Source: Flavobacterium psychrophilum
Lineage (GTDB): Bacteria; Bacteroidota; Bacteroidia; Flavobacteriales; Flavobacteriaceae
DNA: 64,000 nt
Assembly: GCA_945874225.1 (NCBI GenBank)
Contig: CAMCFT010000019.1
Coordinates: forward strand, 10,488-74,487
Direction of reading: 5' to 3'
In this document: positions 8,075 to 16,731 of the stretch, one piece after another
Numbering within the stretch: the first letter of the stretch is position 1
How the letters are laid out: every line of letters begins with the position of its first letter
The notes under the pieces: generated by a model
The model's database searches: none
Seen by the model: the letters and a program-made list of their open reading frames with translations, nothing else
What the model was told of the DNA's origin: nothing
Program-made: the position numbers and the translations under genes

Positions 8075-9502
8075 ATGCAGTTTTCACCACAAAAATATTC
8101 ATTGCCGGACCTTTCGATGCGGCCTTTTATTGATGCAAATGAAATTTGGGATCTATTGAATGATACTACATCATCCATAACAGCCGTTGAAAAGGTAATT
8201 GCAAAATCTTTATCCAAACAAAGACTGAATTTAGCTGAAGTTGCAGTTTTGGTTAATGCAACCGATGCTGCTTCAGTTCTGGCAATAAAAGAAGGTGCTA
8301 AAACCTTGAAAAAAAATATTTACGGCAACAGAATTGTATTGTTTGCCCCTTTGTATATTGGCAATAAATGCCAGAACAATTGTTCCTATTGTGGTTTCAG
8401 GACATCCAACAAAGAGGCTGAACGCAAAACGCTTGACGATCAGGAAATCATCAATGAAATAGAGGCTTTGGAGGACAATGGTCAAAAAAGACTAGTTTTG
8501 GTATATGGTGAACATAAAGACTACAGTCCTGAGTATATTGCCCATACCGTAAAATTGGCTTATAGCGTAAAAAAAGGAAATGGAGAAATTCGCAGAGTCA
8601 ACATTAATGCTGCGCCAATGGATATTGAAGGATTCAAAACTGTAAAAGAGGCCGGAATAGGAACTTTCCAAATATTTCAGGAAACCTATCATCCAGAAGC
8701 CTATACAGCATATCATTTAGGAGGAAAAAAAGCCAACTTTGAGAACCGATTGACTTCATTAGACCGAGCTCAGGAAGCCGGAATCGACGATGTGGGAATT
8801 GGCGTTTTGTTTGGTTTGTATGACTGGAGATACGAAGTTTTAGCTTTGGTTCGTCATACAAATCACTTAGAAGCATGCTATAATGTGGGTCCACATACCA
8901 TTTCATTTCCAAGAATTAAAGAAGCATCTGGTTTTGAAGCCAATACTAACTATTTGGTTTCTGATGAAGATTTCGCAAAACTCATTGCCATTTTAAGGTT
9001 GGCCGTTCCCTATACTGGAATGATTCTTACCGCCAGAGAACCTGCTGAACTTCGAGATGAAATTATTCAATATGGTGTTTCACAAATCGATGGAGGAACC
9101 AAAATAGAATTAGGAGCCTATTCGAAAACGCTTAACACGGCACAAAACCTCAACAAAGGTCAGTTTAAAGTCAACGACGAGCGCTCTTTGAATGAAATTG
9201 TCAATGAATTATTGGATAAAGAAATGATTCCTTCATTTTGTACTGCTTGTTATCGATTAGGTCGAACAGGAGAACACTTTATGGAGTTTTCAGTTCCCGG
9301 ATTTATCAAAAAGTGCTGTACGCCTAATGCTACATTGACCTTAGCTGAATATTTGATAGATTATGCAGATGAAGCTACTGCCGAAAAAGGTTGGAACTTG
9401 ATTCAGAAAACTATTGATGAAACCGAAAACAAAAAACTAAAAAAATCGCTGCTACACAGAATTGAAAGAGTTAAAGCCGGAGAACGGGATTTAATTTACT
9501 AA
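8075..9502 (+). CDS. hydG: [FeFe]-hydrogenase maturase HydG (radical SAM tyrosine lyase)
   Basis: 475 residues from the ATG at 8075; the frame is also open from a TTG at 8060 (480 residues). HydG cleaves tyrosine to supply the CO and CN ligands and the iron of the H-cluster precursor. The radical-SAM cluster motif is C99-x3-C103-x2-C106 (CQNNCSYC). The C-terminal CTACYRLGRTGEHF motif, with KKCC further on, holds the second, catalytic Fe-S cluster that is diagnostic for HydG versus ThiH. First gene of the hyd operon; hydF follows after 22 bp. Confidence 0.95.
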   Translation: MQFSPQKYSLPDLSMRPFIDANEIWDLLNDTTSSITAVEKVIAKSLSKQRLNLAEVAVLVNATDAASVLAIKEGAKTLKKNIYGNRIVLFAPLYIGNKCQNNCSYCGFRTSNKEAERKTLDDQEIINEIEALEDNGQKRLVLVYGEHKDYSPEYIAHTVKLAYSVKKGNGEIRRVNINAAPMDIEGFKTVKEAGIGTFQIFQETYHPEAYTAYHLGGKKANFENRLTSLDRAQEAGIDDVGIGVLFGLYDWRYEVLALVRHTNHLEACYNVGPHTISFPRIKEASGFEANTNYLVSDEDFAKLIAILRLAVPYTGMILTAREPAELRDEIIQYGVSQIDGGTKIELGAYSKTLNTAQNLNKGQFKVNDERSLNEIVNELLDKEMIPSFCTACYRLGRTGEHFMEFSVPGFIKKCCTPNATLTLAEYLIDYADEATAEKGWNLIQKTIDETENKKLKKSLLHRIERVKAGERDLIY

Positions 9503-9524
9503 AGAAAGAAATATAACCTGAGAA

Positions 9525-10739
9525 ATGAATACAGGGAAAGACAATAAACCGCACATTGGAATCTACGGACGTCGCAACGTCGGGAAAAGTTCCTTTATCA
9601 ACGCACTCACAGGAATTGATGTTGCCATCGTTTCTGAAATAGCCGGAACCACCACAGATCCCGTAAAAAAATCCATTGAAATTTTTGGAATTGGTCCAGC
9701 AATACTTGTTGACACTGCAGGAATTGACGATTTTGGAGATTTAGGGGAGAAAAGAATTCAAAAAACCATTCAAACACTTGAACATATTGACGCGGCGATA
9801 TTATTGATTTCCGAAAATGTGTTTGGTTCGTTTGAACAAAAATTAATCGAGGAATTCAACCGCTATGAAATTGAATATCTCATCGTTCACAATAAGGAAG
9901 ACCTAGAAAAAATGAGGGATGAAACGGTTTTGCAAATCCAACTTTCTTCCAAAGCACCTATTGAAATTTGCAGCATTAAAAAGTCTCAAAATATTGGCGA
10001 AGTCATTGAATTATTAAAAATTACAATTCCTGAAACTTCTTATCAAAAGAATACTTTATTGGGTGATATTATCCAAAAAGATTCCATCGTTATGCTCATC
10101 ACCCCAGTAGATTCAGAAGCTCCAGATGGCAGAATGATTCTGCCACAGGCTATGGCTATTCGAGATGTATTGGATAATAATGCAGTAAACATCGTACTCA
10201 GAGAAACAGAAGTGGAAGCTTTTTTCGAAAAAACTTCACTCCGACCAGACCTTGTAATTACTGACAGTCAAGCATTTGAATATGTCAATAAAATCATTCC
10301 AAAAGAAATTCCGTTGACCAGTTTCAGTATTGTCTATGCTCATATGCGTGGCCCCTTCGAGGAATATGTAAATGGTGCCCATAAACTTTCGGAATTGGAA
10401 AATGGAGATAGAATTTTGATTTTAGAATCCTGTGTTCATCAGGTCAGTTGCGAAGATATTGGACGATTTAAAATTCCCAATTGGATTAGAAAATTCAGCG
10501 GTAAAACATTGGAATTTGATGTTGCAGCCGGATTGTCAGCAATACAAAGACCAGTTACTGACTATCAATTAGTTGTCCAATGTGGCGGTTGTATGATTAC
10601 CCGAAAACAATTAATCAACAGATTAAAACCTGCATTAGAAGCCGGAATTCCGGTGACCAATTACGGATTAGCCATAGCCTATATGAATGGAATTTTAGAC
10701 CGAGTTGTGGAACCTTTTTTAAAAGAAGAAAGAAAATAG
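9525..10739 (+). CDS. hydF: [FeFe]-hydrogenase maturation GTPase HydF
   Basis: 404 residues, normal length. It is the scaffold that assembles the 2Fe subcluster from HydE and HydG products and delivers it to HydA. The GTPase part shows GRRNVGKSS (P-loop), a switch I Thr in IAGTTTDPV and DTAGIDD (G3). The C-terminal Fe-S motif is CVH, then 46 residues, then QCGGC. The family form is CxHx(46-53)HCxxC, so the second His is replaced by Gln here while all three Cys are kept. It lies between hydG and hydE with short gaps (22 and 33 bp). Confidence 0.95.
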   Translation: MNTGKDNKPHIGIYGRRNVGKSSFINALTGIDVAIVSEIAGTTTDPVKKSIEIFGIGPAILVDTAGIDDFGDLGEKRIQKTIQTLEHIDAAILLISENVFGSFEQKLIEEFNRYEIEYLIVHNKEDLEKMRDETVLQIQLSSKAPIEICSIKKSQNIGEVIELLKITIPETSYQKNTLLGDIIQKDSIVMLITPVDSEAPDGRMILPQAMAIRDVLDNNAVNIVLRETEVEAFFEKTSLRPDLVITDSQAFEYVNKIIPKEIPLTSFSIVYAHMRGPFEEYVNGAHKLSELENGDRILILESCVHQVSCEDIGRFKIPNWIRKFSGKTLEFDVAAGLSAIQRPVTDYQLVVQCGGCMITRKQLINRLKPALEAGIPVTNYGLAIAYMNGILDRVVEPFLKEERK

Positions 10740-10772
10740 AAAATAGAATATTGAACGAATAAATTCAAACCA

Positions 10773-11867
10773 TTGAATGCTTTTTCAAAAATAGTAAACC
10801 AAGATACTTTTGATAAAAGAGACCTCATCGTGATGCTTAATGCTGCAGGTGATGACCAAACCTTGTTGTACCAAAAATCAAGAGCCATCTCGGATTACCA
10901 TATTGGAAACAAAGTACATTTAAGGGGTTTGATTGAATATTCTAATGTTTGTGTCAAAGACTGTTTGTATTGTGGCATCCGAAAATCAAATAAAAATACG
11001 CAACGCTATACTCTTTCCGATGAGGACGTTATCCAATGTGCACTTTATGCTTTGGATAATAATTACGGCAGTATAGCCATACAGGCCGGAGAACGAACTG
11101 ACCAACTTTTTATTTCAAAAATCACCCGCTTACTCAAAGAAATAAAGAACCTAAGCGATGGAAAATTGGGAATTACCCTCTCATTAGGCGAACAATCACT
11201 TGCAACTTATAAAGAATGGTTTAATGCAGGCGCACATCGCTATTTATTGCGAATTGAAACCTCAAACAGAGAACTTTATTCTAAAATTCACCCCAACAAT
11301 CCCTTGCATGATTTTGATAAACGCATAGAAGCCTTGCATAATATTCGAAAAGCAGGCTTCCAGTTGGGAACCGGCGTTATGATAGGTTTACCTCATCAAA
11401 CGATAGAAAATTTGGCTGACGATTTGTTGTTTTTAAAAGCTATGGATGTGGATATGGTGGGAATGGGACCTTATATTGAGCATCAAGACACTCCTTTATT
11501 TGAAGCGCATCACTTTTTGAAACCCCGTCAGGAACGTTTGGATTTGACTTTCAAAATGATTGCCACTTTGCGAATATTAATGAAAGACATCAACATTGTT
11601 GCCGCTACAGCTTTGCAGGCTATCGATAAAATGGGGCGTGAAAAAGCTATTCGATACGGAGCCAATATCCTTATGCCCAATATGACCCCGGGGAATTTTC
11701 GCAATAATTACAAACTCTATGAGGATAAACCCTGTACTGATGAAAATGCTACAGATTGTAACAGCTGCATCGATGCAAGAATGAGTATGATTGGAAGCCA
11801 TATTGGCTATAATGAATGGGGAGATTCAAGACATTTTACCAATTCAAAATTAATCCATAAACTGTAA
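10773..11867 (+). CDS. hydE: [FeFe]-hydrogenase maturase HydE (radical SAM)
   Basis: 364 residues. HydE acts on the HydG-derived organometallic iron-cysteine complex during synthesis of the 2Fe subcluster. The radical-SAM motif is C60-x3-C64-x2-C67 (CVKDCLYC). Near the C-terminus CTDENATDCNSC (C-x7-C-x2-C) matches the second, accessory cluster site found in many HydE. The start is a TTG at 10773: the next in-frame Met is residue 21, inside the helix conserved in HydE, and the ATG four bases further on is out of frame and stops at once. The HndB-like gene follows 10 bp after the stop. Confidence 0.94.
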   Translation: MNAFSKIVNQDTFDKRDLIVMLNAAGDDQTLLYQKSRAISDYHIGNKVHLRGLIEYSNVCVKDCLYCGIRKSNKNTQRYTLSDEDVIQCALYALDNNYGSIAIQAGERTDQLFISKITRLLKEIKNLSDGKLGITLSLGEQSLATYKEWFNAGAHRYLLRIETSNRELYSKIHPNNPLHDFDKRIEALHNIRKAGFQLGTGVMIGLPHQTIENLADDLLFLKAMDVDMVGMGPYIEHQDTPLFEAHHFLKPRQERLDLTFKMIATLRILMKDINIVAATALQAIDKMGREKAIRYGANILMPNMTPGNFRNNYKLYEDKPCTDENATDCNSCIDARMSMIGSHIGYNEWGDSRHFTNSKLIHKL

Positions 11868-11877
11868 ATGATATACA

Positions 11878-12270
11878 ATGGAAACTATAAAATCAGTAGC
11901 TGATTTGAAGAAAATCAGAACTTCAATCCAAGAAGTCAATCAAAAGCAAATCGCTGAAAATGACAATAAAAAGTTGATTAAAATTAATGTGGCTATGGCG
12001 ACATGTGGCATAGCTTCAGGAGCAAAAGCCATAATGGATTTCTTTATTGAAGAATTACCCAAAAGAAACATCGTGGCCAAAGTCAAACAAACCGGATGTA
12101 TGGGGTATTGCTATGCCGAACCTACTCTGGAAATCACCATACAGGATGAAAAGCCAGTAGTTTTTGGCTTTGTAGATCTTAAAAAAGCCGATGAAATCAT
12201 TGAAAAATTCATCAAAAAAGGAGAATTAGTTGATGGAATTATCCCCATTAATTATGAAACAGCCACTTAA
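11878..12270 (+). CDS. HndB-like small thioredoxin-fold [2Fe-2S] ferredoxin subunit
   Basis: 130 residues. A helical N-terminal part is followed by a thioredoxin-like ferredoxin fold with ATCGIASGAKAIMDF (Cys43) and TGCMGYCYAEP (Cys74, Cys78). This is the pattern of HndB of NADP-reducing [FeFe] hydrogenases and of the N-terminal extension of HydB/NuoF-type subunits. Only three of the four expected cluster Cys are visible, as I recall for other HndB. Its place between hydE and hydB suggests a fourth hydrogenase subunit or an electron carrier dedicated to it. Confidence 0.8.
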   Translation: METIKSVADLKKIRTSIQEVNQKQIAENDNKKLIKINVAMATCGIASGAKAIMDFFIEELPKRNIVAKVKQTGCMGYCYAEPTLEITIQDEKPVVFGFVDLKKADEIIEKFIKKGELVDGIIPINYETAT

Positions 12271-12315
12271 TAATTTGAATCCAACAACATAATACGAACT
12301 CAAAATAGTTTTAAA

Positions 12316-14088
12316 ATGAGTAATAGGTACAGAAAAAATTTACTAGTATGTAATGGCAGTTCATGCCAGCAAGCATCTGATTTTGATTTATTATCTTTCA
12401 TCAATTTCAAATTAAAAGAATACCATCTCGAGGACGAAATTAAGGTAGTACATTCGGTTTGCTCTAACAGATGTTCCATAGGTCCCAATATCATTGTTTA
12501 TCCAGATAATGTGGAGTATTCAAAAGTTACAAAAGCAGATATAGACGATATCATTATTGAACATTTGTTGAATGATAGAATTGTAGGAAGATTGGTTTTC
12601 GATACAGAAAACGAAAATGGTGTTGCTCCCAAAAAACAATATCGAATCGCACTCCGCAATTGTGGTCTTATCGATCCTGAAGAAATCAATGATTATATAG
12701 AAAAAGACGGATACGATGCTTTAGCAAAATGTGTAACAGAATATACGCCACAAGAAGTTACCCGAGAAATCATAAAAAGTGGCCTAAGAGGTCGTGGGGG
12801 TGGTGGTTTTCCCACAGGTTTAAAATGGGAAATTACCAGTAAAAGTGTCGCCGACCAAAAATATGTGGTTTGCAATGCCGATGAAGGCGACCCGGGAGCT
12901 TTTATGGATCGTTCTATACTAGAAGGCGACCCACATTCTGTTATTGAAGCGATGGCGATTTGTGGCTATTGCATTGGTGCCAACAAAGGAATAATATATG
13001 TAAGAGCCGAATATCCATTGGCTATTAAAAGATTAAAAATAGCTTTAAACCAAGCCAAAGAATATGGTTTGTTAGGTACAAATATCTTTGGAACCAATTT
13101 TGAATTCACCATAGACATCAAATATGGTGCGGGAGCATTTGTGTGCGGTGAAGAAACAGCCTTGATCCATTCTATGGAGGGACTTCGCGGTGAACCTACG
13201 TTAAAACCTCCGTTTCCTAGTGTTTCAGGCTATTTAAAAAAACCAACCAACGTTAATAATGTAGAAACTTTTGCTAATATTCCCGCTATTATCAACAAAG
13301 GAGCAGAATGGTATGCAAATATTGGAACAGAAAAATCTAAGGGAACAAAAGTCTTTGCTTTAGCCGGAAAAATCAACAATGTGGGACTTATTGAAGTGCC
13401 AATGGGAATCACTTTGAGAGAAATTATCTATGACATTGGAGGCGGAATTGTTGACGGAAAAAAATTCAAAGCCGCCCAAACTGGAGGTCCTTCTGGCGGA
13501 TGTTTGACTGAAAAACACTTGGATTTACCCATTGATTTTGATTCTCTTACAGCAGCGGGTTCAATGATGGGATCCGGTGGTATGATTGTTATGGACGAAG
13601 ACGATTGTATGGTTTCTATGGCTCGATTTTATCTAGAATTTATTGTGGAAGAATCCTGTGGCAAATGTGCTCCTTGCCGAATAGGGAATAAACGATTGCA
13701 CGAAATGCTTGAAAAATTGTGCGATGGGAAAGGCACATTAGACGATTTGGATTTGCTTCGCAATTTAAGCGTTGTGGTCAAAGACACTTCTTTGTGCGGA
13801 TTGGGGCAAACTTCACCAAATCCAATTCTTTCTACAATGAATAATTTTTATGACGAATATTACGCTCACGTTGCTGAACATCGTTGTCCTAGTGGTCAAT
13901 GCAAATCTTTTATGAGATATTATATTAGCGAAGAAAATTGCATTGGATGTCTAGTGTGTTTAAGAAAATGTCCTGTAGGTGCAATATCAGGTGAGAAAAA
14001 GAAATTACATGTTATCAATCAGGAACTTTGTACTAAATGTGGAATCTGTATGGAAAAATGCAAGTTTCACGCGGTGTATTTAAATTAA
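12316..14088 (+). CDS. hydB: Electron-bifurcating [FeFe] hydrogenase, NADH/FMN subunit HydB (HndC/NuoF-like)
   Basis: 590 residues, the flavin subunit where NAD(H) reacts and bifurcation is thought to occur. Domains in order: thioredoxin-like [2Fe-2S] (Cys12, 17, 49, 53); NuoF core with RGRGGGGFPTGLKW at 158-171 (FMN/NAD) and NADEGDPGAF at 187-196; SLBB region; NuoF [4Fe-4S] site ESCGKCAPC with Cys448, 451, 454 and 494; Cys524/Cys529 (HRCPSGQC); and a C-terminal 2x[4Fe-4S] ferredoxin domain (Cys542/545/548/552 and 572/575/578/582). The C-terminal ferredoxin domain separates bifurcating-type HydB from the complex I subunit NuoF. hydA follows after 17 bp. Confidence 0.94.
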   Translation: MSNRYRKNLLVCNGSSCQQASDFDLLSFINFKLKEYHLEDEIKVVHSVCSNRCSIGPNIIVYPDNVEYSKVTKADIDDIIIEHLLNDRIVGRLVFDTENENGVAPKKQYRIALRNCGLIDPEEINDYIEKDGYDALAKCVTEYTPQEVTREIIKSGLRGRGGGGFPTGLKWEITSKSVADQKYVVCNADEGDPGAFMDRSILEGDPHSVIEAMAICGYCIGANKGIIYVRAEYPLAIKRLKIALNQAKEYGLLGTNIFGTNFEFTIDIKYGAGAFVCGEETALIHSMEGLRGEPTLKPPFPSVSGYLKKPTNVNNVETFANIPAIINKGAEWYANIGTEKSKGTKVFALAGKINNVGLIEVPMGITLREIIYDIGGGIVDGKKFKAAQTGGPSGGCLTEKHLDLPIDFDSLTAAGSMMGSGGMIVMDEDDCMVSMARFYLEFIVEESCGKCAPCRIGNKRLHEMLEKLCDGKGTLDDLDLLRNLSVVVKDTSLCGLGQTSPNPILSTMNNFYDEYYAHVAEHRCPSGQCKSFMRYYISEENCIGCLVCLRKCPVGAISGEKKKLHVINQELCTKCGICMEKCKFHAVYLN

Positions 14089-14105
14089 TTCTATACTAAA
14101 AATTT

Positions 14106-15881
14106 ATGGATACTATTAGCATAAAAATCGACAATAAGAATTTTCAGGTTGAAAAAGGCACCACAATATTGGATGCTGCCAAAAGTGTGGGGATTAATAT
14201 TCCAACCTTGTGTCATATGCATTTACACGATTTAAACACTACCCACAACCCTTCTGGCTGCCGTATTTGCGTCGTAGAAGTCGTTGGACGCAAAAATTTA
14301 GTGCCAGCCTGTGCAACAGAATGTCTGCCCGGAATGGAAATAAAAAACCAAACTATTAGAGTATTGAACAGCAGAAAAACCATACTCGAACTTATCCTGA
14401 GCGATCATCCTACGGATTGCTTGATTTGTGCCAAAAATGGAGATTGTGACTTACAAAGTATGGCTCAAAAAATGGGTATTCGGGAGATTCATTACAAAGG
14501 AGAACAATCGCATTATATCAAAGATACTTCACCTGCCATCAAAAGAGATATGGACAAATGCATCGGATGCCGAAGATGCTTGACGATGTGCAATGAGGTT
14601 CAAACTGTTGGCGCATTATCAGCTATTAACAGAGGATTTATGTCTGTTGTTGCTCCTGCTTTTCAAATGAATTTAGAAGACAGTGTTTGTACCTATTGTG
14701 GTCAATGTGTTGCGGTTTGTCCTACGGCAGCTTTGACCGAAGTCGATCATACTAATTATGTAATCAGAGCATTGGCAGATCCGACCAAAACAGTGATTGT
14801 GCAAACTGCACCCGCTGTCAGAGTTGCCTTAGGCGAGGAATTTGGATATGAACCGGGTACAATCGTTACTGGGAAAATGACTGCAGCTTTAAAAGATATG
14901 GGATTTGATTATGTTTTTGACACCGATTTTGCTGCCGACTTAACTATTATGGAAGAATCTGCAGAACTGCTTGATAGATTAACAAGATACATCAATGGGG
15001 ACACTACTGTAAAATTGCCGTTACTGACTAGTTGCTGTCCTGCTTGGGTTAATTTCTTTGAGCATCAATTTCCCGATATGAAAGATATTCCATCAACTGC
15101 TCGCTCCCCACAACAAATGTTTGGTGCTATTGCCAAAACTTATTTTGCCGATAAAATTAGTGTCAAACGGGAAAATTTAGTTGTAGTTTCTATCATGCCT
15201 TGCTTAGCAAAAAAATACGAATGTAGTCGGGATGAGTTTAAAACCAATGGAAATCCCGATGTTGATTACGTTTTATCAACTAGAGAATTAGCCCGATTAA
15301 TCAAACAAGCCAGCATTGATTTTGATAGTCTAACGCCTGTTGAATTCGATCATCCCATGGGAGAATCCTCTGGTGCAGGAGTTATTTTTGGTACAACTGG
15401 AGGTGTAATTGAAGCTGCTGTAAGAACCGCTTATGAGACCTTTACTAAACAAAAACTTCACAAAGTCGATTTCAAACAACTAAGAGGAATGGAATGGATC
15501 AGAGAATCGACCATTGATTTTAATGGGACTCCAATCAAGATTGGTATAGCTCACGGATTGGGAAATGCCCGTAAACTACTTCAGGAAATCAGAGAAGGAA
15601 AGTCACAATACCATGCCATTGAAATTATGGCCTGTCCCGGCGGATGTATTGGTGGCGGAGGCCAACCTTTGCATCACGGAGATTCCAATATTTTATTGGC
15701 AAGACAAAAAGCATTGTACTCAGCAGATAAAGCAAAAGTCATTCGGAAATCTCACGAAAATCCATCCATTCAAAAATTATACGCCGAGTTTTTAGAAAAA
15801 CCAATGAGTGAAAAAGCACATCAATTGTTGCACACTCATTATTTTGACCGAAGTAGCCATATAGAAATCACTAAAGATTAA
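14106..15881 (+). CDS. hydA: [FeFe] hydrogenase catalytic subunit HydA (multidomain, bifurcating-type)
   Basis: 591 residues. Reduces protons to H2 or the reverse at the H-cluster. N-terminal [2Fe-2S] ferredoxin domain (Cys36, 52, 55, 69), His/Cys [4Fe-4S] site (His101, Cys105, 108, 114), two further [4Fe-4S] clusters (Cys152/155/158/162 and 195/198/201/205), then the H domain with all three signatures: TSCCPAW at 308-314, MPCLAKKYE at 364-372 and ACPGGCIGGGGQP at 509-521 (Cys510, Cys514). The small-subunit-like tail (LLHTHY) is present. No signal peptide, so cytoplasmic. The stop codon TAA is shared with the left end of a MITE-like insertion that separates this gene from hydC. Confidence 0.96.
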   Translation: MDTISIKIDNKNFQVEKGTTILDAAKSVGINIPTLCHMHLHDLNTTHNPSGCRICVVEVVGRKNLVPACATECLPGMEIKNQTIRVLNSRKTILELILSDHPTDCLICAKNGDCDLQSMAQKMGIREIHYKGEQSHYIKDTSPAIKRDMDKCIGCRRCLTMCNEVQTVGALSAINRGFMSVVAPAFQMNLEDSVCTYCGQCVAVCPTAALTEVDHTNYVIRALADPTKTVIVQTAPAVRVALGEEFGYEPGTIVTGKMTAALKDMGFDYVFDTDFAADLTIMEESAELLDRLTRYINGDTTVKLPLLTSCCPAWVNFFEHQFPDMKDIPSTARSPQQMFGAIAKTYFADKISVKRENLVVVSIMPCLAKKYECSRDEFKTNGNPDVDYVLSTRELARLIKQASIDFDSLTPVEFDHPMGESSGAGVIFGTTGGVIEAAVRTAYETFTKQKLHKVDFKQLRGMEWIRESTIDFNGTPIKIGIAHGLGNARKLLQEIREGKSQYHAIEIMACPGGCIGGGGQPLHHGDSNILLARQKALYSADKAKVIRKSHENPSIQKLYAEFLEKPMSEKAHQLLHTHYFDRSSHIEITKD

Positions 15882-16118
15882 CCCGTTGGGTGCAATTAAT
15901 AAAATACTCAATTATTAACGAAATATAAAAATTATAACACATAGAGTCATAGTAAAAAGAGTTTGATAGACCAATTGCTTCGCATGTTCGCTATCGCTCG
16001 GGTCTTGGGTTCTCATAGCTATGATTCACTATCAAAAGGTGAAACGTCTTAAAAAAAAATAAAAAACTATGTTTCTATGCGTTTAAAAAAATATAAATTG
16101 AATTACACCCAACGGGTT
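15880..16118. mobile_element. MITE-like element 1 between hydA and hydC
   Basis: 239 bp with terminal inverted repeats AACCCGTTGGGTG / CACCCAACGGGTT, flanked by a perfect 7-bp direct duplication AAAGATT at 15873-15879 and 16119-16125. It has no open frame. Subterminal arms (CACATAGAGTCATAGT and ACTATGTTTCTATGCG) are also imperfectly inverted, so the whole element can fold into a long hairpin. Element 2 at 46422-46650 is related along its length. It is nonautonomous; the transposase that moved it is not in the window. Confidence 0.85.
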
Positions 16119-16158
16119 AAAGATTAATTTATTATTCAATAATTAAAACATAATAGCA

Positions 16159-16629
16159 ATGATGACAATATGCGAAAATAAGGTTTCCAAAATAAAAGAA
16201 ATCTGCAAGGAATACAATCATGATAAAGGAGAATTGATCAACGTACTCCACAAAACTCAGAGCACCTTTGGGTATTTACCGGAAGAGGTACAGGGAATAA
16301 TTGCAGAAAACCTCAACACTTCTTTGGCACAAGTATATGGAGTCGTTTCTTTCTACTCCTTTTTTAATATGACTCCAAAAGGAGAACATCCTATTAATGT
16401 ATGCAAAGGAACTGCTTGTTATGTAAGAGGTGCCGACAAGATAATAAATGAATTTAGAAGTATTTTGGCTATTAATCTCGGGGAAACGAGCCCTGACGAA
16501 AAATTTTCTTTAAGCAGTTTGAGATGCATTGGGGCTTGCGGATTGGCACCAGTAGCATTAGTTGGCGACAAAGTGTATGGGCGAGTTACACTAGATAGTG
16601 TAAAAGATATTTTGGATGAATACGAATAA
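16159..16629 (+). CDS. hydC: [FeFe] hydrogenase [2Fe-2S] subunit HydC (HndA/NuoE-like)
   Basis: 156 residues, thioredoxin-like [2Fe-2S] protein of the NuoE family. Cluster ligands are Cys82, Cys87 (VCKGTACYVRG), Cys123 and Cys127 (CIGACGLAP). In trimeric bifurcating hydrogenases this subunit passes electrons between the flavin subunit HydB and HydA. The start may be the first (16159) or second (16162) of two adjacent ATGs. It is separated from hydA by 277 bp, almost all of it the MITE-like element, so it was probably cotranscribed with hydA before the insertion and may now depend on read-through or a new promoter. Confidence 0.93.
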   Translation: MMTICENKVSKIKEICKEYNHDKGELINVLHKTQSTFGYLPEEVQGIIAENLNTSLAQVYGVVSFYSFFNMTPKGEHPINVCKGTACYVRGADKIINEFRSILAINLGETSPDEKFSLSSLRCIGACGLAPVALVGDKVYGRVTLDSVKDILDEYE

Positions 16630-16649
16630 ACGCAAGTCTATAAATAGTA

Positions 16650-16682
16650 AGACCTATGAGATTTTAAAAAACTCATAGGTCT
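16650..16682. terminator. Bidirectional terminator between hydC and the 2-oxoacid oxidoreductase operon
   Basis: Perfect inverted repeat AGACCTATGAG (16650-16660) / CTCATAGGTCT (16672-16682) with an 11-nt loop, followed by a short A-rich tract. It lies midway between two convergent operons. Confidence 0.65.
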
Positions 16683-16731
16683 GTTAAAAAAATCAAGCGG
16701 TTACTAATTCAAATTTGATTCTTATTAAAAC

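Noticed and set aside
10580-10762. 60-codon frame overlapping the end of hydF
   Set aside because: Out-of-frame shadow inside the conserved HydF C-terminus.
15880-16118. Reading the hydA-hydC gap as an ordinary leader or riboswitch
   Set aside because: Terminal inverted repeats, a perfect 7-bp flanking duplication and a second copy elsewhere explain it better as a MITE.
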